DNA of 64,000 bases from Niastella caeni (GTDB lineage: Bacteria; Bacteroidota; Bacteroidia; Chitinophagales; Chitinophagaceae), in NCBI RefSeq assembly GCF_004834005.1, contig NZ_STFF01000011.1, positions 1-64,000 on the forward strand, read 5' to 3'. Below the pieces are notes generated by a model, which was not told the DNA's origin, did no database searches, and saw only the letters and a program-made list of their open reading frames with translations. The position numbers were made by a program, and so were the translations under genes. Each line of letters begins with the position of its first letter. Within the stretch, counting starts at the first letter, position 1. Positions 1-7,161 of the stretch are shown one piece after another.

Positions 1-2
1 AT

Positions 3-494
3 GGCTGTGGGTTAAGAAAGATGGAAGGAACACAATTAAACCTGAATGATATTGACCTGAACAAAAAGCTACTATTTGTCAGGAAAGGTAAAGGAGGGAA
101 ACAACGGTATGTACCTATTGCCAGTAAACACGCAGAAGATATACGAAGTTATATAACAGAAGGGCGGGAGTGGTTCTTACATGAACATTATGCCAGGGAT
201 TACACCCGCAAACATGCAAAAAGAAAGCAGGCTTCAGGTGATGGAGCCTTTTTTATTTCACAAACAGGAAACAGGTTAACTGAATTCTATCCCCGGCTTA
301 CTTACCTGAAAGAAAAAGCAGGTATTGAAAAACAGTTCGGTTTGCACAGTCTCAGGCACAGCATTGCTACCCATCTTTTACAAAGCGGAATGCCTATTGA
401 AGAAATAGCCAAATTCCTGGGCCACAGTTCTCTTGATAGCACACAAATTTATACTCATTTAACTATCACCATAAACCATACCCCTGATGGATAA
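3..494 (+). CDS. Tyrosine recombinase/integrase, 5' end outside window
   Basis: C-terminal catalytic domain of a XerC/D-type tyrosine recombinase, which breaks and rejoins DNA through a phosphotyrosine intermediate. The reading frame is open to the window edge. The residues before the first ATG (base 21) read GCGLRKMEG, which is the family's first catalytic-Arg box (GxGLRxSE), so ATG 21 is internal and the gene starts upstream of the window. All expected landmarks are present: the Arg at bases 15-17, the KGKGGKQR beta-hairpin lysine region, HSLRH, LGH and the Tyr in QIYTH. It overlaps the next recombinase by 8 bp, so the two are probably co-translated. An intact, probably active enzyme; whether a third upstream recombinase exists cannot be seen. 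Confidence 0.9.
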   Translation, partial: GCGLRKMEGTQLNLNDIDLNKKLLFVRKGKGGKQRYVPIASKHAEDIRSYITEGREWFLHEHYARDYTRKHAKRKQASGDGAFFISQTGNRLTEFYPRLTYLKEKAGIEKQFGLHSLRHSIATHLLQSGMPIEEIAKFLGHSSLDSTQIYTHLTITINHTPDG

Positions 495-1365
495 CTTTGA
501 ACAGTATTTGCTGGCATCAAAACTAAGTGCCAGCACTATTGAAAGCCATTATTACAATGTAAAGCTGTTTATGCAGTGGCTTAAGAAGGAAAAACACCTT
601 GATGCAGCCAGTGTAGGCTACAATGACCTGCTGGCATACATTCAGCACCAGAAACAGAATAATGTAAGCCCTGCCACAATCAATTTACGCCTGAACAGCA
701 TTACCCACTATTTCGATTACCTGAAAAAGATTGATGAAGTAAGGAAGAACCCAGCCCGAACACTACGGGTAAAGGGAGTTATTAAACGGGTAGTTGAAAC
801 CCCTTTAAGCCCTGAAGAACTACAGTCCATGTACAACGATTACAGCCAGTTAAGGAAGATTTCACAGCAACAGGCTAATACAAACCTTGCCCATCAGAGA
901 AACACGGTTCTACTGGGTTTAATGGTGTTTCAGGGTGTTCACAGTGGTGAACTGCAAAAGATGGAAGTGAGCCATATATCCCTGGGGGCAGGAACAGTTT
1001 ACATACCATCCACCAGCAGGGGCAATAGTAGAACCCTGCAATTACTACCGGTACAGATTTTACCCATCCATGAGTACCTGGAGCAAACCAGGCCACAGTT
1101 AAAACCGAAAGCTGAAGAGCTTTTTCCTGGTAACCTACATAATACAATTTATTTACTGGTCCAGGAGCTACAGGGCATCAACCCTTCAATAACTAATGCC
1201 CTGCATATTCGGGGTTCAGTGATCATTAACTGGCTAAAGCTCCATAACAAGCGACAGGTACAATATATGGCCGGTCATAAGTATATCAGCAGCACAGAAG
1301 CTTATGCCATACAGGATATGGACACCTTACAGGATGAATTGTCAAAACATCATCCATTTGGATAA
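487..1365 (+). CDS. Tyrosine recombinase-like protein with degenerate active site
   Basis: 292 residues. The N-terminal SAM-like core-binding domain (about residues 1-90, EQYLLASKLSASTIESHYY) and the C-terminal catalytic-type domain have the full length of an XerC/D recombinase. The catalytic signature is damaged: the first Arg box reads QGVHSGEL (Arg to His), the Lys hairpin reads TSRGNSR, and the HxLRH box reads LHIRGS (only the Arg kept). The AGH box and the Tyr in STEAYAI remain. The start codon lies inside the preceding recombinase gene. Paired or tripled overlapping recombinases are known in mobile elements (Tn554 TnpA/TnpB, RIT elements). Here the second copy looks like a structural or accessory subunit, which is inference. 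Confidence 0.85.
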   Translation: MDNFEQYLLASKLSASTIESHYYNVKLFMQWLKKEKHLDAASVGYNDLLAYIQHQKQNNVSPATINLRLNSITHYFDYLKKIDEVRKNPARTLRVKGVIKRVVETPLSPEELQSMYNDYSQLRKISQQQANTNLAHQRNTVLLGLMVFQGVHSGELQKMEVSHISLGAGTVYIPSTSRGNSRTLQLLPVQILPIHEYLEQTRPQLKPKAEELFPGNLHNTIYLLVQELQGINPSITNALHIRGSVIINWLKLHNKRQVQYMAGHKYISSTEAYAIQDMDTLQDELSKHHPFG

Positions 1366-1476
1366 CAGGACAGGATCAACAGTATGTTTTAGCACGTATC
1401 CAGGATGGTGATTTTTATTTTTAGCTCTTTTCATCTGTCCCTTCCCCAAGGGATCAGTGAAAAAAATGATGAATAG

Positions 1477-1548
1477 GCAAACCATTTAGGCAACGTACTG
1501 GCCACTATCAGCGATCGAAAATTTGGCGTACCTTCCGGCAGCAGTTCT
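1477..1548 (+). pseudogene. RHS core remnant upstream of the usable start codon
   Basis: The frame of the downstream RHS/Doc gene stays open back to a TAG at 1474-1476 and reads ANHLGNVLATISDRK. This is the conserved RHS-core motif (D/N)HLGNV followed by the usual SDRK. There is no ATG in this segment. Homology therefore begins abruptly at about base 1478, so the N-terminal body of an RHS protein (normally 1000 or more residues) is missing and only its last part was left or inserted here. Confidence 0.6.
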
Positions 1549-2619
1549 TTGATAGATCACTACGAGCCACATATAGTGACTGCGCAGGATTATTATCCGT
1601 TTGGAATGCTTTCGAGAATAGCGCTTCCTAATAGTAATGTACCTTATAAGTTTGGGTTTAACGGCAAGATGAATGATGATGAGGTGAAGGGATTGGGTAA
1701 TCAGCAGGATTATGGGATGAGGATATATGATGCGAGGATTGGGAAGTTTTTGTCGGTTGACCCTTTAACTCAGGATTATCCTTGGTATACGCCGTATCAG
1801 TTTGCGGGGAACACTCCGATACAAGCAGTTGATTTGGATGGTTTAGAACCCGCCGCAGCAGGAAAACAAGCTGGAGATATAGTTCATGAGAAGACGGGGC
1901 AATCATGGAAATGGGATGGGAAAACTTGGGTTGATAATAGCAAGTTGCAGGAAGTTGTTGTGACTGCAAAAAGACCTTTGTCAAGAAACTTTACTGAATG
2001 GTACTCCCATAATAGTAAGAAATATGATACTCAAATTGCGGCATATGAGGCATGGCAGTCTTATCCAGGATATCATAATGGAGAAGGGAAATGGGATAGG
2101 ATGTTTAGGCTAATGGGGCATGGAAGTAAGGAAGCTCGTAAAGAGTATGCGTCGGGAGGTTATGATATGTTTGGAGGCTCTGGAGTACGGGCTGTTGCAA
2201 AAACCACTACTGCTATTGTAGAAAATACAACTGCAGTAGAAAAAAGTACAATAGCAGTTGAAGAGGCCGCTACAGAATTAGCATTTGACGCTGAAGCATT
2301 TTCAGATAAGATAGTTGCAATAAATAAAACTACAGAAGGTGGAGGAAGGATACTAAGCACAAGCCCTTCGTCAGTAATAAATTCAGCTATGTATTACCCG
2401 ACTATAGCGGAGCAAGGAAGTGCAATCTTTAGGTCAATCATTAAAAACCATATGTTTATTGATGGCAATAAAAGAACTGCAGTGATGGCTTTTGAAGCTT
2501 ATGCTAAGTTACATGGACTAAAAACTGTAAGTCGGCAAGAAATTTTGAATGTTGCAACTAAAGTAGCAACAAATCAAGTAACAGAGGTTTCTGAGATTTC
2601 AAAATTGTTAATAAAGTAA
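1549..2619 (+). CDS. Orphan RHS core tip with C-terminal Doc/Fic toxin domain
   Basis: 356 residues from a TTG codon; the real 5' limit is uncertain. Residues 15-102 are the RHS-associated core (DYYPFGM, YKFGFNGK, DYGMRIYDARIGKFLSVDP, TPIQAVDLDG). A linker follows, then a Doc-type Fic domain whose motif HMFIDGNKRTA starts at residue 301. Doc proteins with HxFx(D/N)xNKR phosphorylate EF-Tu; other Fic enzymes AMPylate targets. In polymorphic toxins the RHS shell is cleaved to release such a C-terminal toxin, and here only the tip is present, so delivery is doubtful unless it recombines with a full RHS gene. An 80-residue ORF starts 10 bp downstream, as expected for an immunity gene. Composition is more AT-rich than flanking chromosomal genes, consistent with acquisition by transfer. 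Confidence 0.75.
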   Translation: MIDHYEPHIVTAQDYYPFGMLSRIALPNSNVPYKFGFNGKMNDDEVKGLGNQQDYGMRIYDARIGKFLSVDPLTQDYPWYTPYQFAGNTPIQAVDLDGLEPAAAGKQAGDIVHEKTGQSWKWDGKTWVDNSKLQEVVVTAKRPLSRNFTEWYSHNSKKYDTQIAAYEAWQSYPGYHNGEGKWDRMFRLMGHGSKEARKEYASGGYDMFGGSGVRAVAKTTTAIVENTTAVEKSTIAVEEAATELAFDAEAFSDKIVAINKTTEGGGRILSTSPSSVINSAMYYPTIAEQGSAIFRSIIKNHMFIDGNKRTAVMAFEAYAKLHGLKTVSRQEILNVATKVATNQVTEVSEISKLLIK

Positions 2620-2629
2620 ATTGTAAAAA

Positions 2630-2872
2630 ATGAGAATAAAGGATTTTTCAATTAAAGATACTTTGACTGCGACCGATATTTTAGATATAATTAAATTAGT
2701 GGGTAAGAATAAAGATCTGATAATCGTTAAGAACGATGGCATTAGAGAAAATGATCAGTACTCTGTTATAATTATTAGTTCTAACAATCCCGAAAAAAGT
2801 TTTAGATGTGATAATGATTCCTTGCAAGAGGCAATGAAAAACGTTTTGAAGGAATATGTCATGAATATTTAA
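2630..2872 (+). CDS. Probable immunity protein for the RHS-Doc toxin
   Basis: 80 residues, no family recognised. It starts 10 bp after the toxin stop codon in the same direction. It looks like a compact alpha/beta protein with several short beta-strand-like segments (DLIIVKN, QYSVIIISS) and a final helix (SLQEAMKNVLKEYV), no signal peptide and no membrane segment. Position, size and absence of an export signal are the usual attributes of a cognate immunity protein. The assignment is from context only. An unrelated small protein is the alternative. Confidence 0.5.
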   Translation: MRIKDFSIKDTLTATDILDIIKLVGKNKDLIIVKNDGIRENDQYSVIIISSNNPEKSFRCDNDSLQEAMKNVLKEYVMNI

Positions 2873-2973
2873 GGGGTAATGTATCAAAGTAGTTGGTGAC
2901 TTGCAACCTCCACGATCTTTACACAATAAAGCGTTCGGATAACCGATAGATAATTAACAGAAAACATAACACA

Positions 2974-3003
2974 AAGCCAGGCTTAACCGCTTGGCTTTTT
3001 TTA
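2974..3003 (+). terminator. Possible intrinsic terminator after toxin/immunity pair
   Basis: A 6-bp stem aagcca/tggctt (2974-2979 and 2992-2997) is followed by a run of T. It lies between the convergent immunity gene and the small minus-strand gene. The stem is short and the loop is 12 nt, so strength is uncertain. Confidence 0.45.
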
Positions 3004-3225
3004 TTTTCTTTTTCTTGGTGTTGATCTTTTTCTACCTATTGATCTGTCATAAGGATTGTATTTTCTTTTTTCAGCCCGTTCAAATGCTTTTAGCTTTTTC
3101 TCAGTCCAAGCCTCTAGTTTGGCCTTTAGTTCGGGGTTATTATCCAGATTGCTCCAATCGACCTTTGAGAGATCAATAGCCGCATTTCCTATAACCAACG
3201 TGGGCTTAATTTTTACATAACTCAT
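3001..3225 (-). CDS. Small basic hypothetical protein
   Basis: 74 residues, function not recognised. The N-terminal half (MSYVKIKPTLVIGNAAIDLS) looks like a short beta segment. The centre is a charged helix (NPELKAKLEAWTEKKLKAFERAEKRKYN). The C-terminus is a strongly basic tail with RKRS and RKRK clusters, which suggests nucleic-acid binding. It is transcribed divergently from the truncated ATPase gene and convergently to the toxin/immunity pair, within the accessory region. It could be a mobile-element accessory protein. The ORF is supported by its position and biased composition rather than by homology that I can name. Confidence 0.45.
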   Translation of the reverse strand: MSYVKIKPTLVIGNAAIDLSKVDWSNLDNNPELKAKLEAWTEKKLKAFERAEKRKYNPYDRSIGRKRSTPRKRK

Positions 3226-3327
3226 AATACAGTTTTAATTAGGCTTAATCTCTGCTAAAGCGAATATACAAAGTATCAAGGCAGGAACACCCTGGCTTTT
3301 ATATTTCACCCCATTTAACACAATTAC

Positions 3328-4104
3328 ATGACTACAGCACTCAATACAGAAAACAGGGAATACATCGCCTGGCAATATGAACAACTCAATTTTTGGCTTC
3401 TGGGTGGCCTTAAAATAGAAGGACTGGAAAGAATGCGTGTAACCCTGAAAGTGGAATACAAACAGGTAGCAGTACGCCATAATATTGACCTGTACAACAA
3501 TGACAGCCTGGATAAACTGGTACGCCGGTGTGCTGAAAGGTTTACCCTGGGTACTGCTTACATGGCTACTGCTTTTTCCATTCTGATAAACTTGTTGGAA
3601 GAATACCGGTTGGAACAACTAAAGCTCCTGGCAAAAGAAAAAGAACCGGTAAAGCAGCTAACTGAATCTGAAAGGAAGGAAGCTGAACAGTTTCTATGCC
3701 AGCCTGATTTATTACATCGAACCAATGAACTGATTGGGCAAAGTGGGGTAATAGGTGAAGAGAATAACAGGCTACTGATGTACCTGGTGTTTACCAGCAG
3801 GAAAAGGGAAGAACCATTGCATGTGATCAGCCTGGGTAGCAGTGGTACAGGTAAAACACATTTACAGTCAGGAGTAGGTGAACTTATGCCACCTGAAGAT
3901 GTAATTCAGATCACCAGCCTGTCGGAAAATGCTTTTTATTATTTCGGTAAACAGGAACTGAAACACAAACTGATCCTGATTGGCAGAGCTATTCATAAAG
4001 AACAATTGGCGAAGTGGGCTGAAGAAGGTTTTGATTCGGAAGTTACCTTAAATTTGGCCGGCAAGCGGGTGTGGTGTGGAACAATTAAGGCGGTAAGGCG
4101 GTAG
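3328..4104 (+). CDS. Mobile-element ATP-binding protein, C-terminally truncated
   Basis: 258 residues. A helical N-terminal region is followed by a P-loop domain with Walker A GSSGTGKT at residues 170-177, preceded by IGQSGVIGEENNRLLMYLVF. This arrangement resembles the ATPase part of primase/helicase-like proteins of Bacteroidota plasmids and integrative elements. In such proteins the strand after KHKLILI leads into an acidic Walker B stretch. Here the sequence changes after residue 218 to unrelated residues (GRAIHKEQLAKW...) and ends soon after with no Walker B. The protein is therefore probably a broken chimera made by a deletion or insertion near base 3980. It likely belonged to the same element as the recombinases at 1-1365, which is inference. 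Confidence 0.55.
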   Translation: MTTALNTENREYIAWQYEQLNFWLLGGLKIEGLERMRVTLKVEYKQVAVRHNIDLYNNDSLDKLVRRCAERFTLGTAYMATAFSILINLLEEYRLEQLKLLAKEKEPVKQLTESERKEAEQFLCQPDLLHRTNELIGQSGVIGEENNRLLMYLVFTSRKREEPLHVISLGSSGTGKTHLQSGVGELMPPEDVIQITSLSENAFYYFGKQELKHKLILIGRAIHKEQLAKWAEEGFDSEVTLNLAGKRVWCGTIKAVRR

Positions 4105-4166
4105 ATCCTGAGCAGGTAATTCTGTTTGGCAGCCATGCTACTAAGTTTCAAATAAGCAGAAAATAG
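4089..4166 (+). pseudogene. Nucleotidyltransferase (MNT-type) remnant
   Basis: A short open frame between a TAA at 4086 and the TAG at 4164-4166 reads GGKAVDPEQVILFGSHATKF. This matches the start of minimal nucleotidyltransferases (PxxVILFGSxAxG), the MntA-type antitoxin family, and then stops. It overlaps the end of the truncated ATPase in another frame. It is best seen as a scrap of a gene left by rearrangement. Confidence 0.4.
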
Positions 4167-4250
4167 GGAAGTTGTAAAAAGCGGAGTGTTTTGCTGGTTT
4201 TGAACACCTCAATGACACCTTGATGATACCTCATTAGGTCCTCTTTGGGT

Positions 4251-4320
4251 CCTCTTTGCCTCCTCGGATTCCGAGGAGGCAAAGAGGTGGAACAGAGAAG
4301 GAGCCGAGGAGGCAAAGAGG
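4251..4320. repeat. 17-bp perfect inverted repeat plus third direct copy
   Basis: cctctttgcctcctcgg (4251-4267), a 3-nt loop, then its exact reverse complement ccgaggaggcaaagagg (4271-4287), then the same 17 nt again at 4304-4320. A partial copy (cctcttt) also precedes it at about 4239. No T-run follows, so it is not a simple terminator. Confidence 0.8.
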
Positions 4321-4333
4321 AGGCTGTGTTTTT

Positions 4334-4484
4334 CATCACACGTTTTGAACTGTTCGTCACACCATTTATCGAACACCGTCCCAAAAAAAAGATGTTTTCG
4401 AGGAGAAAATGCTATTCATCACACCATTTTCCGAAGACCGTCACATCTAAAATAAAACACCATCACATTTTTGAAAAAACGGCG
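4334..4484. repeat. Four degenerate 24-26 bp direct repeats
   Basis: Units at 4334-4358, 4356-4380, 4417-4442 and 4461-4484 share the pattern catcacac-attt-cgaa-accgtc. Spacing is uneven. Same-direction, iteron-like sites of this size are typical binding arrays for replication or partition proteins, but no cognate gene is seen. Confidence 0.55.
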
Positions 4485-4666
4485 TGGTGGCTGGTATACA
4501 TTTGTGTTATCAGTCACTGCCAGTGGTCTTTTCGCTCAGAGCTATCGGGAAGATTAAAAAATAGATCAAAGCTCTTTGACATATTAAGTTGATTAGAATT
4601 ACCGAACGTACAAGAGTGCGACGCAACAGTAGCAAAATAGTAGTGCAAAAGTTGAGGACTAAATAA

Positions 4667-4810
4667 TTTTTCCCCTTTAACGGCTGGGGTATTACCAATA
4701 CGGTGTATGACCTGCCATATACCGGCTTTGTAGGTTTAGCGGATCAACGGTTGGTGATAAGCCAAAAAACCTGCGCAACCGGGTGAGCTATATCAGGATT
4801 AGATTCTGAA
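4667..4810 (+). pseudogene. RHS-family remnant with frameshift
   Basis: One frame reads FNGWGITNTVYDLPYTGF and VGLADQRLVISQ, and after a one-base slip in the A-run at 4764-4769 continues NLRNRVSYIRI. The last part resembles the LRNRVA segment found before the core of Bacteroidota RHS proteins. Stops flank it on both sides. It suggests that a second or older RHS allele once occupied this locus. Confidence 0.35.
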
Positions 4811-4831
4811 TGTATGTTTCAAACTTGCCTA

Positions 4832-4920
4832 TGTATAGCTTCTTCAGGACTATCTGCCGCTTGTGTATAGTTGCTTCAGGATTTATTCTTCACCTGTATA
4901 GTTATGTTAGGACGAGACAA
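4832..4920. repeat. Three degenerate 31-32 bp repeats
   Basis: Units beginning tgtatag at 4832, 4864 and 4895 share tgtatagnt-nttcagga. They run directly into the 21-bp array that follows. Confidence 0.5.
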
Positions 4921-5086
4921 TATGCCGCATTTATGACTAACTATGCCGCATCTATAACTAACATTGGAGCAATCTGACTAAACACCGGAGCAATCTTTAA
5001 ACATTGGAGTAACCTGACTAAACATTGGAGCAACCTTATAAAACTTTGGAGCAACCCTATACAACATTGGCCAATAAGTGCATAAC
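4921..5086. repeat. Eight-unit array with 21-bp period
   Basis: Consecutive units start at 4921, 4942, 4963, 4984, 5003, 5024, 5045 and 5066; one is 19 bp, the others 21 bp, and each ends in aac. The first two begin tatgccgca; most later ones follow attggagcaa. The period of two helical turns and the AT-rich flank resemble a plasmid iteron array. No reading frame runs through it. Confidence 0.65.
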
Positions 5087-5307
5087 TTTCGTGTAAAGTT
5101 CAGTACTTACATGCCCAAGTTACATACTTATGTTGAATAGTTATGAACTGATGCTCCATAGTTAGTTATAGATGATCTAATTAGAATAATCGATACAAAA
5201 TAATACGTAATTGATCTATGTTAATGAACGAGGACTATTTCATAGTTAGTAAGGATGATTGTATAAAAACGTATTGGAAGTAAGCATTCGGTGACAAATT
5301 AAATCAA

Positions 5308-5730
5308 TCAAAGACTTTTCTTAAGATTTATTTCAATACCTGGGTTTAGCGACTTGAGCTCATTAATAAATTCCATTTTTTGCTTCGGGGAAATTAAAAC
5401 CGTACGGTATTTTCCATAGGAAATTTCAAGTCTGTCTATTGAAGTGGCGGGGGAGCTTATGGTACTATTTGTCTCCTTTATTTTCCTGATATGCTGAATA
5501 TCAATTGTGGTCTTGTATAAGAAGCCGCATTTGATGATGAGCAGATTGTTATCGATCGTGTAGTAGGTTGTAATAAATGTATGGGTTATAAAAATAATGA
5601 TTGGTAGCAAAATAGCCGGTCCCACCCAATGCGGTTCATTCATCGTTGTCAGGAACAATACTACCCCCAGTATCAGGGATATGGGAATAATCAATTCAAG
5701 CCCAGGTTTCGATCTGTATATTTTTTTCAT
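5308..5730 (-). CDS. PH-domain membrane protein (bPH_4/YyaB-like)
   Basis: 140 residues. Two hydrophobic helices (about residues 12-30 and 35-57) are followed by a beta-rich domain of about 80 residues containing TTYYTIDNNLLIIKCGFLYK and, later, SSPATSIDRLEISYGKY and VLISPKQKMEFINEL. This order matches the bacterial PH-like family found in YyaB-type proteins. The role is unknown, presumably membrane-associated ligand or lipid sensing. It is the first ordinary chromosomal gene after the accessory region. It lies 33 bp downstream of the polytopic membrane protein gene on the same strand, so co-transcription is possible. Confidence 0.7.
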   Translation of the reverse strand: MKKIYRSKPGLELIIPISLILGVVLFLTTMNEPHWVGPAILLPIIIFITHTFITTYYTIDNNLLIIKCGFLYKTTIDIQHIRKIKETNSTISSPATSIDRLEISYGKYRTVLISPKQKMEFINELKSLNPGIEINLKKSL

Positions 5731-5763
5731 CTTCTTGCAGAATAAATTGCCATTTACAATTTA

Positions 5764-7107
5764 TCATTTTTTAGTTGTCTGGCCAAAAGCCTGCCCTGCA
5801 ACCTCCAATCTTCTCGTCATACTCAACCCCAGTAACACCACTAAGATCAGGTATTCTCCCAGGGTATGCTCCATTTTTATATAATCGGTATTTACTACGT
5901 TTAACAACAGGCCGGTCAGCAGCCCGGCATAAAACCATTTGTTTGCCGGCTTATAAACAGTTGCGGCAATCAGTAACGGAAATAACCATTGGGTGCCATA
6001 ATACTGGTGCCGCCAGATAGGGGAGAACAGGTCGGTGACCATATACAGGCAATAGCCAAACAGCGCTATGTTGGGTAACGTTATTATGTCGAATTTTTTG
6101 CGCGCCAACAGGTATAGGGCCAACAAGATAACGACCGATAACCCGGAGAGCAACCCCATCATGTTTATCGATAACCGTTTTTTAAAAACGTAATCGAACA
6201 GTACAAATACATTCCCGTTTTCTGAATACATCACAAGATTCGTTTCTTTCTCATGTTTCATGATCTCATCTACATCCCAGCCTTCCACTTTTTTTAATCT
6301 GGCGGTATCACCATTAACCGGCAACGCCCATCCTCCTAATGGCGCGATTTGATGCACTTTCGCCGACGCCTGAATGGCTGATAGGTAATCCTTCCAATAG
6401 GTCCTGTTATTGTCAAATGAAAAATAAATGGCTGGTAGTAATATAACCGGAATGAATAAAGTAGCCAGGTATTGGCGGGAGTAATTTTTTACCAAAAAAA
6501 GAAACGGGAAAAAGAATACAACCATGTTAGGCCGTATCAGCATTAATACAATAGCCGCAAGCCCTGCAATGAAGGCGGCCATTAGCTTGTTGGTCCTGGT
6601 AAGGCAATAATATACTGTTATAGCCAGCAATGAATATACGATATATACCTGGCCGGTGAGTACATGTGTCTTCCAGGCTTCTGTTAATAAGAACAGGGTG
6701 AAAAATGTAATAACAATTATTTTCTGCGTATTATTTTTTGTTAACCGGTAGGCTATGAAACCTGTGATGAGAATAAATAAATATTCCAGTGCCAGCCAGA
6801 TGCGGGCAATATTGCGCTGCTGAAATTCAAGCAATGGATACAGTAAGGTATGAAAGAAAGGGGAGGCGGTAATATTTGAAACACCGCTATGGCCAATATT
6901 CGCACCATCATAATAACGAACAGGATCGCCTGGTTTCCATCTGTAGAAATAAGGCGATACATCATCTTTTTGCAATCGGCCGCCTACGATCCGGTTGCGC
7001 AGGTCGGGGGCGCCGGATCTTTCCCACGATAAACTCTTGTAGCAAACTAAGCATAAGGCTATTAAAAAGCAACAGACGGTGATCAGTAACGCTTTATTGG
7101 AAGTCAT
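5764..7107 (-). CDS. Polytopic GT-C-like membrane protein (DUF2029/GT87-like)
   Basis: 447 residues with about ten to twelve transmembrane helices. The first is LLITVCCFLIALCLVCY. A large extracytoplasmic loop follows it (residues about 30-85), holding the acidic DxxN-type residues seen in polyprenyl-phosphate-dependent mannosyltransferases. The layout resembles the DUF2029/GT87 group of lipid-linked sugar transferases. The direct neighbour upstream (54 bp, same strand) is an FAD oxidoreductase of a type often found in polysaccharide loci. A role in glycolipid or glycan assembly at the inner membrane is inferred. No substrate can be deduced. Confidence 0.6.
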   Translation of the reverse strand: MTSNKALLITVCCFLIALCLVCYKSLSWERSGAPDLRNRIVGGRLQKDDVSPYFYRWKPGDPVRYYDGANIGHSGVSNITASPFFHTLLYPLLEFQQRNIARIWLALEYLFILITGFIAYRLTKNNTQKIIVITFFTLFLLTEAWKTHVLTGQVYIVYSLLAITVYYCLTRTNKLMAAFIAGLAAIVLMLIRPNMVVFFFPFLFLVKNYSRQYLATLFIPVILLPAIYFSFDNNRTYWKDYLSAIQASAKVHQIAPLGGWALPVNGDTARLKKVEGWDVDEIMKHEKETNLVMYSENGNVFVLFDYVFKKRLSINMMGLLSGLSVVILLALYLLARKKFDIITLPNIALFGYCLYMVTDLFSPIWRHQYYGTQWLFPLLIAATVYKPANKWFYAGLLTGLLLNVVNTDYIKMEHTLGEYLILVVLLGLSMTRRLEVAGQAFGQTTKK

Positions 7108-7161
7108 AAGTCAGTTTAGCAGGAGAAACCAAAATGTGCATCTCCGTGAAGATAAATGAAT

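Larger units (their letters stand above)
4105..5307. other. 1.2-kb gene-poor segment of accessory region
   Basis: No convincing complete gene is present. The segment holds remnants of coding sequence and several repeat structures listed separately (hairpin at 4251, repeats at 4334, RHS scrap at 4667, repeats at 4832, 21-bp array at 4921). A further stretch near 4490-4555 reads, in one frame, like the end of a signal peptide (LSVTASGLFAQS) followed by a stop. From 5087 to 5307 the DNA is AT-rich and I see nothing definite. Confidence 0.6.

Noticed and set aside
1..5300. Complete integrative element with defined ends
   Set aside because: No terminal repeats, tRNA attachment site or second boundary can be seen, so the region is described as accessory but its limits are not called.
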